This document shows positions 34,091 to 43,142 of a stretch of 64,000 bases of DNA, piece by piece (positions within the stretch are counted from its first letter, which is position 1; each line of letters begins with the position of its first letter). Source of the DNA: Peribacillus asahii (lineage in GTDB: Bacteria > Bacillota > Bacilli > Bacillales > DSM-1321); assembly GCF_004006295.1 (NCBI RefSeq), contig NZ_CP026095.1, positions 1,288,001 through 1,352,000 of the forward strand, written 5' to 3'. Under the pieces are notes generated by a model, which was not told the DNA's origin, did not search any database, and saw only the letters and a program-made list of their open reading frames with translations. The position numbers were made by a program, and so were the translations under genes.

Positions 34091-35171
34091 AATAATGAAT
34101 GATAATTTAAATACAGATTTGTATGCATTACTAAAAAATTTACCAGATAATATTTTGTATCACCAAGAGCATGGTTTGCGTCATCCTTTAGGTATATACA
34201 ATATTTCTTTTAATAGGGTAATGTCTGGTTTTAAAGGTGTATTTAATTCCATAGATACAAGGAAAGATTTCAATGATGAGATAAGAGAAAAAAATGATGA
34301 TATTGAAAAACTACAGGGAAAATTACCGAGTGTAGTAAATGAAGAAAAACAGTTTGTTGAGAAAAGAATTGAAGAACTTAAAGAGGAACTTAAGCAAATA
34401 TCAAAACAAAAAGCTACGGAAAACAAGAAAACATTAGATTCAGTTAAAGAATTACTTGATTCTTTGATGTCATTTATTGACGATACATACCATATTCTAA
34501 AATGTTTCTATCCTGCAAACTCAGTTAAAAAAGATATTCGTTTTGCTGATAAGTGGATGGAAAGCGTTGAGAAGAGATTAATTATTGATTACAAGAATAA
34601 ATTAAAAGAATACAGAGATATACTTGCACCAATTGTAAATAAAATAAAACACAACCATGCTAGGTTGAATAGTATTTTGTTTAAAACTGAGCTTGGTCAA
34701 ATAGGAGGTTATTATGTTGAAGGTGTGGATTCAAAAGGAAGTTTAGGACCAGATAGGGAAATACACAAGCAGTTCAGAAATCAAGAAACTGCCTTTTCGT
34801 TAAATAGAGATTTGAAGTTCCATTTGGTGAACTTTTACTTTATTTGTCATCATCTTAAGGTTCTAATCAATAGGATAATTAAAGATAAACATAATCTACA
34901 AATTGATACAAATAATGTTGCTTTTGAAAATTCAGAGGAAAATTTCGATATAATTAAGACGGTAAAGGCTCTACCTAATTTATTTTTCCCAGATGAAATT
35001 TATAAGCCACAACCAGAGATTCTGATTAATGAAAATGAAGCAGAAGTAATTTTCCCGTCGAATAACGTATCTTTATTATTGTATACAGACATTGAGATTA
35101 ATTTCTTAGCTTCTGGAGATGGAGTATCAAAATCGTTTAGACTACCATACTACTGGAATCCGAGAAAATAA
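34074..35171 (+). CDS. Uncharacterised coiled-coil protein of the res-bounded segment
   Basis: A 365-residue soluble protein that I do not recognise. Residues about 65-120 form a strongly charged coiled coil (EEKQFVEKRIEELKEELKQI). A helical middle contains YRDILAPIVNKIKHNHARLN, and the last 80 residues are beta-prone (EAEVIFPSNNVSLLLYTDIE). No catalytic motif is evident. It sits just inside res-like site 1 and upstream of the first conserved transcript-like unit, so it could be a partner of either. Confidence 0.75.
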   Translation: MKKKIKIMNDNLNTDLYALLKNLPDNILYHQEHGLRHPLGIYNISFNRVMSGFKGVFNSIDTRKDFNDEIREKNDDIEKLQGKLPSVVNEEKQFVEKRIEELKEELKQISKQKATENKKTLDSVKELLDSLMSFIDDTYHILKCFYPANSVKKDIRFADKWMESVEKRLIIDYKNKLKEYRDILAPIVNKIKHNHARLNSILFKTELGQIGGYYVEGVDSKGSLGPDREIHKQFRNQETAFSLNRDLKFHLVNFYFICHHLKVLINRIIKDKHNLQIDTNNVAFENSEENFDIIKTVKALPNLFFPDEIYKPQPEILINENEAEVIFPSNNVSLLLYTDIEINFLASGDGVSKSFRLPYYWNPRK

Positions 35172-35341
35172 GCCTAAAAGTTCTACTTTTATGTACCTGT
35201 TTCTGCTTGGGAGCAAATAAAAAGGGGGGCGAATCCATCAAAAATATCAACCAGTACAATGAAGTGTGTAATAGCACTCTTGCTCCTGCAATCTAATTTG
35301 ATTAATAAACTTTATTAACTCATTCTTGGTTATAATATAAT

Positions 35342-35597
35342 TGAATTAATTCGTACATAGTTTAAAGTATTCATAATAGCTATGTACGAACTAAGCAATA
35401 CACTTATATATAATAGGAAGAAAAAATGATAAACGTTGATTTAATCATGTTTTTGATGAAATTCTATGTCACGTACAGACCGTATCACTTAATACAACCA
35501 CATGTTCTCAGCAATGAGGACTTGGCTATTTAGTATTTTCGATTTACCTGAAATCTTATAATGTGTTTGCACCATTCAATCTAGAATGGTGCTTTTT
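35342..35597 (+). ncRNA. Conserved structured transcript-like unit, copy A
   Basis: A -10-like TATAAT precedes a perfect 11-bp stem (TTCGTACATAG 35350-35360 with CTATGTACGAA 35380-35390). Then come four boxes shared with copy B: TAAGCAATACA (35392), TATAATAGGAAGAAAAAAT (35409), GTTGATTTAATCATGTTTTT (35435) and CGTACAGACCGTATC (35472). A variable part follows, with a 7-bp GNRA hairpin (GTTCTCA-GCAA-TGAGGAC, 35504-35521). The unit ends in a terminator (GCACCATTC/GAATGGTGC plus T run, 35569-35597). A 35-codon ORF (35426-35533, MINVDLIMFLMKFYVTYRPY and 15 more residues) with an AGGAAG site lies inside, so a short peptide gene is an alternative reading. Confidence 0.55.
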
Positions 35598-35648
35598 ATG
35601 TTTGCCCTAGTTCTTGCGATTAAAATATAATCTTTTTTTGTTATAAAA

Positions 35649-35670
35649 TACCTATTATTTTTAATAGGTA
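35649..35670. promoter_or_regulatory. Palindrome upstream of the PUA-HNH gene
   Basis: TACCTATT-N6-AATAGGTA, a perfect inverted repeat about 60 bases before the next start codon; a candidate operator or attenuating hairpin. Confidence 0.4.
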
Positions 35671-35732
35671 ATTGTTACTATTTTAAATAAGGAGAAATCA
35701 TTTAATATCCAGTTTTAAATGGAGGTATCAGC

Positions 35733-36983
35733 ATGGCAACTGCCAATCAAAGACAGTTAGAAATTCAATTTCATAAGGATATGTTAAATATTTATGAGAA
35801 CGCAAGAAAGATAGGTTATAATGCTTCAAGGTTTAAGCAAATGGTTGCTAATCAAGGTGGACTAAATGTTGCTAAGAAGTTCATTAGTAGCAACAGTCCC
35901 TCTGATGGATTTACAAGCTTATTGCTATTGGGGAGATTAGATTTAACAGTGGAAGCATTAGTTCTTGAGGAAGCATATCAATCACTTTTTAGTGAAGAAG
36001 AAAGACAGGCTGTATTAGATAGATTAAAAGAATATGGATTTGAAATTAAAAATGAAATAGTAGAAGAGGGTATGGTTACTACCTCTACAGCAACTGTGCC
36101 TGCTATTAGACTGCTACCAATGTCAGAAACTGACCCAGAGTTTGCAGAGCAAACTATAGAAAGTTTACAAGAATGGTTTGTAAATGAACTACCTAATAGA
36201 GAATATAATTTTAAAAAAGGAATGAATGCGGAGTCTGGAACACTAGTTTTATTTCAATATAAAGGGCATGTTATTGCTTCTGCTATTCTTGAAGAAAAGA
36301 TAATGTATACAGAAGGTAATGAAGGGGGATACAGAGGAGCGTATTATTTTACTCCTTCATCTATAGCTGTTTTTAGCCCTATTACTCCTGAGGAAATGAG
36401 AAATATTTGGACTCAATTCAAAGGGTTTAATCAATCTTTACAAAAATTAGATGTAAAACAATATGAATTATTATATCAACTCTTATTAAGGAAAAATATT
36501 AGATATGTACTTGATGGGGATACAGATGAGGAATTTTTTCAAAAACAAATTGAGTATATAAATACGGATGGTTCAGAGAGAGTAGTGGATGAGCCTAAAG
36601 AAATAATAAAAGGCACCCAGGGAATAACACAAAAAAATAAATGGAAAAGAAATGCTCTTGTGTCTAAAAAGGCTATAGTGTTTGCCGAATATAAGTGTGA
36701 ATATGATAATTCACATTTGTTTTTTAAATCATCCACAACAGGAGAAAATTATGTTGAAGCTCATCATTTAATTCCTATAGAGTTCCAAGAACGATTTGAG
36801 AATAGTTTAGATGTTGAAGCTAATATTATTTCATTATGTCCTCTTTGTCATAAAACAGTACATCATGCCACAACAAAAGAAATAGAGCCAATAATTCGAG
36901 AGTTATATTCAAAAAGAAGTGGCAGGTTAAACAAATGTAACATTAGTTTAGAGTTTGAACAGTTAATCGAAATGTACCATTAA
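35733..36983 (+). CDS. PUA/EVE-like domain plus HNH endonuclease
   Basis: A 416-residue protein in three parts. First, a helical N-terminus (about 1-105; LTVEALVLEEAYQSLFSEEE). Second, a central beta-rich domain (about 150-235) with SGTLVLFQYKGHVIASAIL and YRGAYYFTPSSIAVFSPI, reminiscent of PUA/EVE base-reader folds. Third, a C-terminal HNH domain with NYVEAHHLIPIEFQ and ISLCPLCHKTVHH. The HNH part is paralogous to that of the gene at 22804. A reader domain joined to an HNH cutter is the design of type IV, modification-dependent restriction enzymes. ATG 35733 follows GGAGG. Confidence 0.7.
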   Translation: MATANQRQLEIQFHKDMLNIYENARKIGYNASRFKQMVANQGGLNVAKKFISSNSPSDGFTSLLLLGRLDLTVEALVLEEAYQSLFSEEERQAVLDRLKEYGFEIKNEIVEEGMVTTSTATVPAIRLLPMSETDPEFAEQTIESLQEWFVNELPNREYNFKKGMNAESGTLVLFQYKGHVIASAILEEKIMYTEGNEGGYRGAYYFTPSSIAVFSPITPEEMRNIWTQFKGFNQSLQKLDVKQYELLYQLLLRKNIRYVLDGDTDEEFFQKQIEYINTDGSERVVDEPKEIIKGTQGITQKNKWKRNALVSKKAIVFAEYKCEYDNSHLFFKSSTTGENYVEAHHLIPIEFQERFENSLDVEANIISLCPLCHKTVHHATTKEIEPIIRELYSKRSGRLNKCNISLEFEQLIEMYH

Positions 36984-37001
36984 TTATATGATTCATTAAA
37001 T

Positions 37002-37040
37002 AAAACTGCATTCTCAATTAGAGAAAGCAGTTTTATTTTA
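37002..37040 (+). terminator. Terminator after the PUA-HNH gene
   Basis: AAAACTGC and CTC pair with GAG and GCAGTTTT, followed by ATTTT. Confidence 0.82.
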
Positions 37041-37237
37041 GTGGGCGTGGGCAAATAAAGATAAAGCATTTGCTCATGTCAACGCAAGTTTTTATGAGTT
37101 GTAGTAATAGGAATGGAAAAGAAATGTTTGCTAACAAAAGCTAGTGTAATTAGTGATACTTGGGGTTGGCAATAATCACAATGTTATAAAACATTTTGAT
37201 ATAATTGGTATAAAAGTATGATTTAGGAGGTTGGGTT

Positions 37238-38113
37238 TTGAATATTACGATGGATTTATCTGAAATTTTCTTGTACTTAGAACTAATGAAAAAAGAAAAG
37301 AAAAAAACTTCGCTAGATGAATTGAATCTGATGGTATACTTCCTTGAAGATTACGACCAAATAAAAGAGTTTAAAAATAAATTAGAAGAACTTAAGTTAA
37401 AAGTACCTAAAAAATTTTATACTGAGGTCTTAATACACTTTATCGAGGATTATGAAGATTGTGTTACCTTAAAGAACATGATTCTGCCCAATAGAGACAA
37501 AAGAAGAACAAGAAAAGAAGATATAGGTATTATATTCAGACATCAAATTATGCTGTGTAAATCCAAAGAGGAAGCAACAAACATACAGAATGAAGCAAAA
37601 GAATATGGTGTAGAAGTGTCGGAAAGGTGGGTTAATAGATTTGATTCTCTCGATAGTATAAAGATTGAACAGATAGAATGGAAAAAAACTAGAAGGTCTG
37701 ATAAAGATAATCGATTTACTGAAATTTATGAACAATTTTGTAAAATGAAAATTCAATATTTTGAGAGTATCTCGTTAAAACAATTGAAGCAGACCTTGCT
37801 AGAACAGCAGGCGACAGGGAAGAATACTCGGAAGATAGCACAAATATCTGTTTTTAATAGGAGCGTATACATTAAAGAGTTTGCAAAACGGGTAGCAAAT
37901 GGGGTTTGTCAGTTATGTGACAAAGAAGCACCATTTTTGGATAAACAGGGAAATCCATTTTTAGAAGTTCATCATATTCATTACTTATCCAAAGGTGGAA
38001 GTGATACTATTGATAATGTAGTGGCACTCTGTCCGAACTGCCACAGAAAAATTCATCAATTAGAGTTAGAAGAAGATATTAAAAAGCTTTCAAAAAAGCA
38101 TTGGATAATATGA
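37238..38113 (+). CDS. HNH endonuclease with helical N-terminal part
   Basis: A 291-residue protein. The C-terminal 80 residues are a classical McrA-type HNH: NGVCQLCDKEAPF, FLEVHHIHYLSKGGSDTIDN and VALCPNCHRKIHQ (two CxxC pairs and the EVHH motif are intact). The first 200 residues are helical and charged, without recognised motifs. TTG 37238 follows TTAGGAGG, and a TATAAT-type -10 lies about 40 bases upstream. This HNH subtype differs from the EAHHLIP type at 22804 and 35733, so it is not a recent duplicate. Confidence 0.8.
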   Translation: MNITMDLSEIFLYLELMKKEKKKTSLDELNLMVYFLEDYDQIKEFKNKLEELKLKVPKKFYTEVLIHFIEDYEDCVTLKNMILPNRDKRRTRKEDIGIIFRHQIMLCKSKEEATNIQNEAKEYGVEVSERWVNRFDSLDSIKIEQIEWKKTRRSDKDNRFTEIYEQFCKMKIQYFESISLKQLKQTLLEQQATGKNTRKIAQISVFNRSVYIKEFAKRVANGVCQLCDKEAPFLDKQGNPFLEVHHIHYLSKGGSDTIDNVVALCPNCHRKIHQLELEEDIKKLSKKHWII

Positions 38114-38171
38114 GTATTCAATTATAAAAACTTTAAAATATAGTAGAGTATTAAATGAGAGGAGAGGGAAT

Positions 38172-39083
38172 ATGGGTTTTTTTCAAAAACTAAAAGCTGT
38201 ATTTACTTCTGATAGTAACAGCCACTCTGCAAGTAAAAATGGAGATATGATTAAAGTATCTACTCAAACTCCTACTATGAATAAACAAGTATTTAATCAA
38301 AACAAAATTAATCTTGAAGAGGGGATTTTACGGTTAGAGGAAGCTAAATGTCCTTATTGTCAGCATCAATTAGAAAAGCCTCCTTCTCGTAAAAGGAAAT
38401 GCCTTTCATGTAAAAATGATATGTATGTTAGAACGTTACCTTATATTGATGAAAAGGATAAAATACGAGTTTTAGTAACAGAAGAAAAAGCTGATAAGAT
38501 TGATATTACTTGGGCAAAGATTAATGGTACTTATAATGACATGATGAAAGAAAGAAAACAATACGAGCAGATGAAACAAGAACTGTATCGAGCTTGGGGA
38601 AACGAGCCAAGTGAAAGTGATATTAATTGGCATTTAATGATAAATAAAAGAATTGAACATTATAATAATCAACAATGGGGTTTATATAGAAATACTACTT
38701 TAAGTATGGCAGAACATTTATATAAGTTAAAAAAGTATGAATTAGCTTTTATAATGTATTTGGAAGTATTATACATTGATGTGAACGGTCCGAATAATGC
38801 TGGAAAAATAAATGGTCGATATGAATTTGAAGTAAGGGCTAATTTTATGCCGTTCAATCCTAAAGACAAAGGTAATACTTTTGTTGCACCTGCTATATTA
38901 AAGCGTGTTAATTTCATACGAACTAGCAAGCATCCCATAGATAGTGAAAAAATAAAAGAGTTATTTATGTATCAATGTGAACAAGTGCATCATTCCTTAA
39001 ATCTTCCTATTACTCCACAAGAAGCATGGGATAAATTAAAGGATGAGATAACAGATAATAAAAATAACAATGAGATTCTATGA
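38172..39083 (+). CDS. Zinc-ribbon protein of unknown function
   Basis: A 303-residue protein with a Ser-rich N-terminal stretch, a zinc ribbon at about residues 58-80 (CPYCQHQ and KCLSCKND) and a helical remainder (AEHLYKLKKYELAFIMYLEV). TPR-like packing in the middle is possible. No catalytic motif is seen. ATG 38172 follows GAGAGG, 58 bases after the HNH gene and without an intervening terminator, so the two may form an operon. That would make this protein a candidate partner of the HNH nuclease. Confidence 0.75.
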   Translation: MGFFQKLKAVFTSDSNSHSASKNGDMIKVSTQTPTMNKQVFNQNKINLEEGILRLEEAKCPYCQHQLEKPPSRKRKCLSCKNDMYVRTLPYIDEKDKIRVLVTEEKADKIDITWAKINGTYNDMMKERKQYEQMKQELYRAWGNEPSESDINWHLMINKRIEHYNNQQWGLYRNTTLSMAEHLYKLKKYELAFIMYLEVLYIDVNGPNNAGKINGRYEFEVRANFMPFNPKDKGNTFVAPAILKRVNFIRTSKHPIDSEKIKELFMYQCEQVHHSLNLPITPQEAWDKLKDEITDNKNNNEIL

Positions 39084-39118
39084 AAACCTTGCTGAGTTGA
39101 TTAAAGCAAGGTTTTTAT
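39083..39118 (+). terminator. Terminator after the zinc-ribbon gene
   Basis: AAAACCTTGC pairs with GCAAGGTTTT, starting at the stop codon, then ATT. Confidence 0.82.
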
Positions 39119-39240
39119 TATGGAAACGAATATTTTAGTAGAAAAGAAAAAAATAGATTTATATAGTATAATTTGACTAGACAGGAATCTTTTATGAAAG
39201 TGTAAAAGTGAAAATAGAGCTTTTAAAGGAGGTGATAATT

Positions 39241-40107
39241 ATGAAAGGAGAAAAATTTGGCATTTGTGCTTTATGTAAAAAAGAAGCTGAATTGAAAGCG
39301 AGTCATATTATTCCTAAGTTTGTATCTAGGGCAGTTAAGAAGAAATCATACACTAAAAAATTACGTAATGCTTATGAGCCTGATAGAGCTGTACAAGATA
39401 TTCATAAAGAATATATGCTTTGTGGTGAATGTGAGCAACGCTTTAGCAAGAGGGAAAATTTATTTAACCAAAAAATACTTTTACCGTATAGAAATTCAGA
39501 ACGGGCATTAGATGATGTAGAGTATCAGGAATGGTTGTATTATTTCATTACCTCTGTTAGCTGGCGTTCCTTGTATGAAGATACAAAATCTAAAGAAGTA
39601 TTTATTGGAAACGGATTTCCAGAGAGTAGTTTCCAGGCACTACTTGATGCAGAAAGTAATATGAGAAAATTTTTATTAGGAAAAGCTAAAAAAGCTGGAA
39701 ACATTGAAAATCATATTTTCTTTTTGTGTGAATCTAATGATTTTAACGGTAGAAATATTCCTTATAATCTTTTCTCTAACTGTATCACAGGGCACTTAGT
39801 TGGTAGCAAAGACGGAGCATTACATGTTTTTCATATTCTAGATGGTATTCTTATAGTAACAATTATTAAGAATGCTGATAAAGGAAGATGGAAGAATACT
39901 AAAGTGAATTTAAAAGGTGGAAAAATTCACTCTACACAACTGATTAAAAATAGCCTCTTAGACGAAGATATAAACTTTACATTAAGAAAGTTTGAAGAGG
40001 GGCGTCAAAAGATGAGTCAATCTGAAAAAGATAAATTAATAGCAAAGATTCAGGAAAATCCTGAAGAGTTTATGAAGAGTTCATCTTATAAAGGTATGAA
40101 GATATAA
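39241..40107 (+). CDS. HNH-like treble-clef protein (SHIIPK type)
   Basis: A 288-residue protein. The ribosome site AAAGGAGGTGATAATT places the start at ATG 39241; an in-frame GTG at 39208 is unlikely. The N-terminus has ICALCKKEAELKASHIIPK and LCGECEQRFSKREN, the two Cys pairs and His of an HNH-like treble clef in the SHIIPKF family. The remaining 200 residues are unassigned. Nuclease activity is inferred; some proteins of this group may have only structural zinc. Confidence 0.68.
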   Translation: MKGEKFGICALCKKEAELKASHIIPKFVSRAVKKKSYTKKLRNAYEPDRAVQDIHKEYMLCGECEQRFSKRENLFNQKILLPYRNSERALDDVEYQEWLYYFITSVSWRSLYEDTKSKEVFIGNGFPESSFQALLDAESNMRKFLLGKAKKAGNIENHIFFLCESNDFNGRNIPYNLFSNCITGHLVGSKDGALHVFHILDGILIVTIIKNADKGRWKNTKVNLKGGKIHSTQLIKNSLLDEDINFTLRKFEEGRQKMSQSEKDKLIAKIQENPEEFMKSSSYKGMKI

Positions 40108-40118
40108 TAACTTAAGCT

Positions 40119-40239
40119 GGTGCTGTCCGAAAAGGGCAAATCCATTGAATTTCGAAAATTAAGAATGTTGATATAGCTACATTCTTAAACATGAAAAGGG
40201 GCATCCAATAGCTGGAAAATCAACTTATTGGACAGCCCC
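40119..40239. repeat. MITE-like 121-bp element
   Basis: Ends GGTGCTGTCCGAAAAG and (reverse complement) GGGGCTGTCCAATAAG match at 13 of 16 positions and point inward. An internal hairpin AAGAATGT/ACATTCTT lies in the middle. There is no transposase and I see no clear target duplication. It may also serve as terminator for the SHIIPK gene. Confidence 0.5.
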
Positions 40240-40356
40240 GATGAGTTTGTACTTATCATAGTTTTCTATAAACATTATATTAGAAATGTGTACTATTTTA
40301 GACTTTGCAAAAGAATAGAATAATTGTCTATACATAAAAGAGAGAAGGCATCTCTA

Positions 40357-41199
40357 ATGCTATCAAAAATTCTTAAAAATTTTTTAAAAGAAAATTCAAC
40401 GGAACAGGTCTCAGTTGCTTCGAATAATGAAATCATAAAGAAAAAATCTAATATCACTCCTGCAAGAATTGGTGAACTGGGTGAATATAAAATAAATATA
40501 CAGCTTGACCAACTACCTAATAATATTAAATATCTTAGTGATGTATTAATTCCTAATACTCATGCTAAGTCTGGTTATTCCCAGATTGACCACGTCATCT
40601 TTACTCCTTATGCGATTTTTGTTGTGGAGACTAAAAATTACACTGGAACTATATATGGTGATAGAAGTAGAGCAAAGTGGAGCATTAATGGGAAATTTCC
40701 AATGATGAATCCATTTAATCAGAATTATGGTCACATACAAGCTTTGCAGTCAGTTCTTAAAACGGTTGAAATGTCACAATTTGTTTCAATGGTGTCTTTT
40801 ACTAAAAGATGCACATTTAAAGTCAATGAGGAACTAAGAAAAATACAATCTAATGATTTGATTGTGTATGATACGGAATTATCGGAATACATAACAAGGA
40901 AGCTCAATGTCTTAAAGCTACAGAAGCAATCACTGACATTTTCAGATGATGATATTTTACATATGTATAATGCACTAGAGAAAAATAACATAACAGACGA
41001 AGGTATAAGGAAAAAACATGTTGAGTTATTAAAAGGGAAGATAAATATTGAAACCTCTAATGGAGGTCAAACTAAAGTAGCAACCTGTAGGATTTGTGGA
41101 AAAGTGGTATCAGAAAAGGTTAAGTTCTTCTGTTTATCAAATAAGGAGCAGTTTAAAGGAAATATCTATTGTTATGAACATCAGAAACTTCATCGCTAA
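40357..41199 (+). CDS. NERD-domain nuclease-like protein
   Basis: A 280-residue protein starting at ATG 40357, eight bases after AGAGAAGG. Residues about 30-140 form a NERD (nuclease-related) domain: ARIGELGEYKI, YSQIDHVIFTPYAIFVVETK (Asp, then Glu-x-Lys) and NPFNQNYGHIQAL. This is a PD-(D/E)xK-like fold. The C-terminus has a zinc-finger-like CRICGK ... CYEHQKLH, probably a structural or DNA-binding element. A terminator-like T tract follows; the resolvase gene and its res site lie next. Confidence 0.78.
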   Translation: MLSKILKNFLKENSTEQVSVASNNEIIKKKSNITPARIGELGEYKINIQLDQLPNNIKYLSDVLIPNTHAKSGYSQIDHVIFTPYAIFVVETKNYTGTIYGDRSRAKWSINGKFPMMNPFNQNYGHIQALQSVLKTVEMSQFVSMVSFTKRCTFKVNEELRKIQSNDLIVYDTELSEYITRKLNVLKLQKQSLTFSDDDILHMYNALEKNNITDEGIRKKHVELLKGKINIETSNGGQTKVATCRICGKVVSEKVKFFCLSNKEQFKGNIYCYEHQKLHR

Positions 41200-41252
41200 A
41201 AATAGATGAGGTTTTTCTTTTAATTTGTGAATGTGTTTGGGATAGGCTTATG

Positions 41253-41335
41253 ATTGTATCATTTGAGTACACTCTATTGATACGTTTTGAGATGATTGGT
41301 ATACTTAGGTTATGGATGTATCGTATACATGTATC
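41253..41335 (+). promoter_or_regulatory. res-like site 2 upstream of the resolvase gene
   Basis: A 28-base core GTATCA...TGATAC at 41256-41283 repeats site 1 in direct orientation. Downstream GGTATAC, ATGTATC, GTATAC and ATGTATC motifs (41299-41335) look like accessory subsites. The site overlaps the start of the resolvase gene, the normal position for res. Its central dinucleotide (AC) differs from site 1 (GC), which would hinder recombination between the two. Confidence 0.6.
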
Positions 41336-41948
41336 AAAAAATAAGGGTGGGATTGATATAAAATATGGTTATGGACGTGTTTCGTCAGCAGGTCAAAATT
41401 TAACTGCTCAAATTAAACAACTACAAGAAGCGGGGTGTGACACCATCTTTAAAGAGAAGGTCAGTGGAAGAAAGAAAGAAAACAGGGGGCAATTTAACTT
41501 ACTCCTTGAAACAGTCCGTGAAGGTGATACCATTGTTGTTACGAAGTTAGACAGGTTTGCTAGAAGCACAAAGGATGCTCTAAACACCATTGAATATTTA
41601 AATAGTTTAGGTGTTTCCCTTATTGTCTTGAACATGGGTGGAGATAAGATTGATACAGGGACAGCGATTGGTAAGTTAATGATTACTGTCCTATCTGGTA
41701 TAGCCGAATTTGAAGCAGACATGATTAAAGAAAGAAAATTGGAAGGTATTGAAGAAGCCAAACAAAGAGGTGTTTATAAAGGAAGACCTAAGAAGTACAC
41801 AGAGAAGAATAAAGGATTACAACATGCAATGGAGTTATTTAATAATAGAAACACAAATAAGCTGACAGTTAATGAAATCGCAGATATAACTAGGATAAGC
41901 AGGGCTACTCTTTATAGGTCAGTCAAAGAAATGAGAAATATAGATTAA
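41316..41948 (+). CDS. Serine recombinase (resolvase/invertase family)
   Basis: About 210 residues. Catalytic domain: YGYGRVSSAGQN with the nucleophile Ser, then TKLDRFARSTKDAL and LSGIAEFEADMIKERKLEGI with the conserved Arg residues. A C-terminal HTH domain follows (LTVNEIADITRISRATLYR). The size and layout match Tn3-type resolvases. The true start is uncertain: ATG 41316 lies inside the res-like site, the frame is open back to 41250, and no standard start codon exists closer to the conserved domain. It may resolve element multimers or recombine the two res-like sites. Confidence 0.88.
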   Translation: MYRIHVSKNKGGIDIKYGYGRVSSAGQNLTAQIKQLQEAGCDTIFKEKVSGRKKENRGQFNLLLETVREGDTIVVTKLDRFARSTKDALNTIEYLNSLGVSLIVLNMGGDKIDTGTAIGKLMITVLSGIAEFEADMIKERKLEGIEEAKQRGVYKGRPKKYTEKNKGLQHAMELFNNRNTNKLTVNEIADITRISRATLYRSVKEMRNID

Positions 41949-41993
41949 TGAAATGGAAAAGTATAATAAATTATATCGGGAGTTATGGTAAAT

Positions 41994-42983
41994 ATGGAAG
42001 ATAAAAATTACTATGTTTATGAATACTATGCCCTGCATGATGGAGTTACTCAGTTTAATGGAGAAAGCTTCGACATTAATAAGGGTGATGTTTATTATAT
42101 TGGTAAAGGTATTGGTAAGAGGGTGTCAACAGGAATACGAAATATGAAGTGCGAACACTTTAAAAAGGTAGTAGGCTTTGGATATCGTATTGTTAAAGAT
42201 GGATTATCAGAGGAAGAAGCTTTGCAATTTGAAAAAGAATTAATTAATAAATATAAAGAAGATGGTATGATTCTAACCAATAAGTTAAGCGGAAATATTG
42301 CAGGAGTTGATATTGAAGCGATTTCACAGATTAAATATCTAATCTTATTAGTTAACGCAGGATTAATAAAAATGTCCCAAGAAGCAATAGCACTTGAATC
42401 AGAAACATATCAAGTCTTGGTAAATAGTTTATTCAATTTAAATGAATCTGATACAAGTAATAAATATAATAAAGTATTAGCCAAATGTCCTGATAATATC
42501 GATTATATTCTTGAAGAGTATAATGCAGATAAATTATCAGATAGGGATATTAAATTTGGAAACATTAAGTACGTGTTGAATTTACTGGAGAAAAACGTGA
42601 TAAAAACAAATCAACGAGAAATAGCAGATTTCTATGAAGAATCAACTGCTGTTGTTTCAGGGATAAAAAAAGATAAATATCAAAACATTAATCTCATAAA
42701 ACCAACTAATTTAGCTGAGATTTTAAAGAGGTTTGATATAGGGAAACTGACTGATAATGAAATTAAAGAAGGGTCTATCAAATATATTATTGATAAATTA
42801 ATAGAACCTAAGATTTTAAATATGACATTAATGGATTTGGCAAAGGAACTAGGTGAATCTCATGGAATCACATACAATTGGTTGCAAGATTTAAAAAGGA
42901 GAAGAATTAATGTTCGTTATGTAAAACCGTCTCCTGATGTATTAGCTAATTTATTTGATAAATATCATGAGATTGAGCTGTAA
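41994..42983 (+). CDS. GIY-YIG endonuclease with tandem helical C-terminal repeats
   Basis: A 329-residue protein; ATG 41994 is nine bases after GGGAG (an earlier ATG at 41985 is too close). N-terminal GIY-YIG-type domain: YYVYEYYA, DVYYIGKGIGKRVSTGIRN (YIG with catalytic-type Arg) and EALQFEKELINKYK (Glu). The C-terminal 220 residues contain about three related helical units (compare FGNIKYVLNLLEKNVI with EGSIKYIIDKLIEPKI), suggesting repeated HTH-like DNA-binding modules. The layout resembles a homing or restriction endonuclease. It is 36 bases after the resolvase gene and probably cotranscribed with it. Confidence 0.75.
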   Translation: MEDKNYYVYEYYALHDGVTQFNGESFDINKGDVYYIGKGIGKRVSTGIRNMKCEHFKKVVGFGYRIVKDGLSEEEALQFEKELINKYKEDGMILTNKLSGNIAGVDIEAISQIKYLILLVNAGLIKMSQEAIALESETYQVLVNSLFNLNESDTSNKYNKVLAKCPDNIDYILEEYNADKLSDRDIKFGNIKYVLNLLEKNVIKTNQREIADFYEESTAVVSGIKKDKYQNINLIKPTNLAEILKRFDIGKLTDNEIKEGSIKYIIDKLIEPKILNMTLMDLAKELGESHGITYNWLQDLKRRRINVRYVKPSPDVLANLFDKYHEIEL

Positions 42984-43142
42984 TAAGGGGAAAGGTATTG
43001 GCTTTTCACCTAAAAAGAGTGGGGTTACATATAACCGTTTGTGTCAATTGTAAAAGTAAATAGAGTGTATGCACATCTGTTTCCGTATTCTAAGTTGGAA
43101 ATTGGATTATTATAACAATTGTTATAAGGGTTATGATATAAT

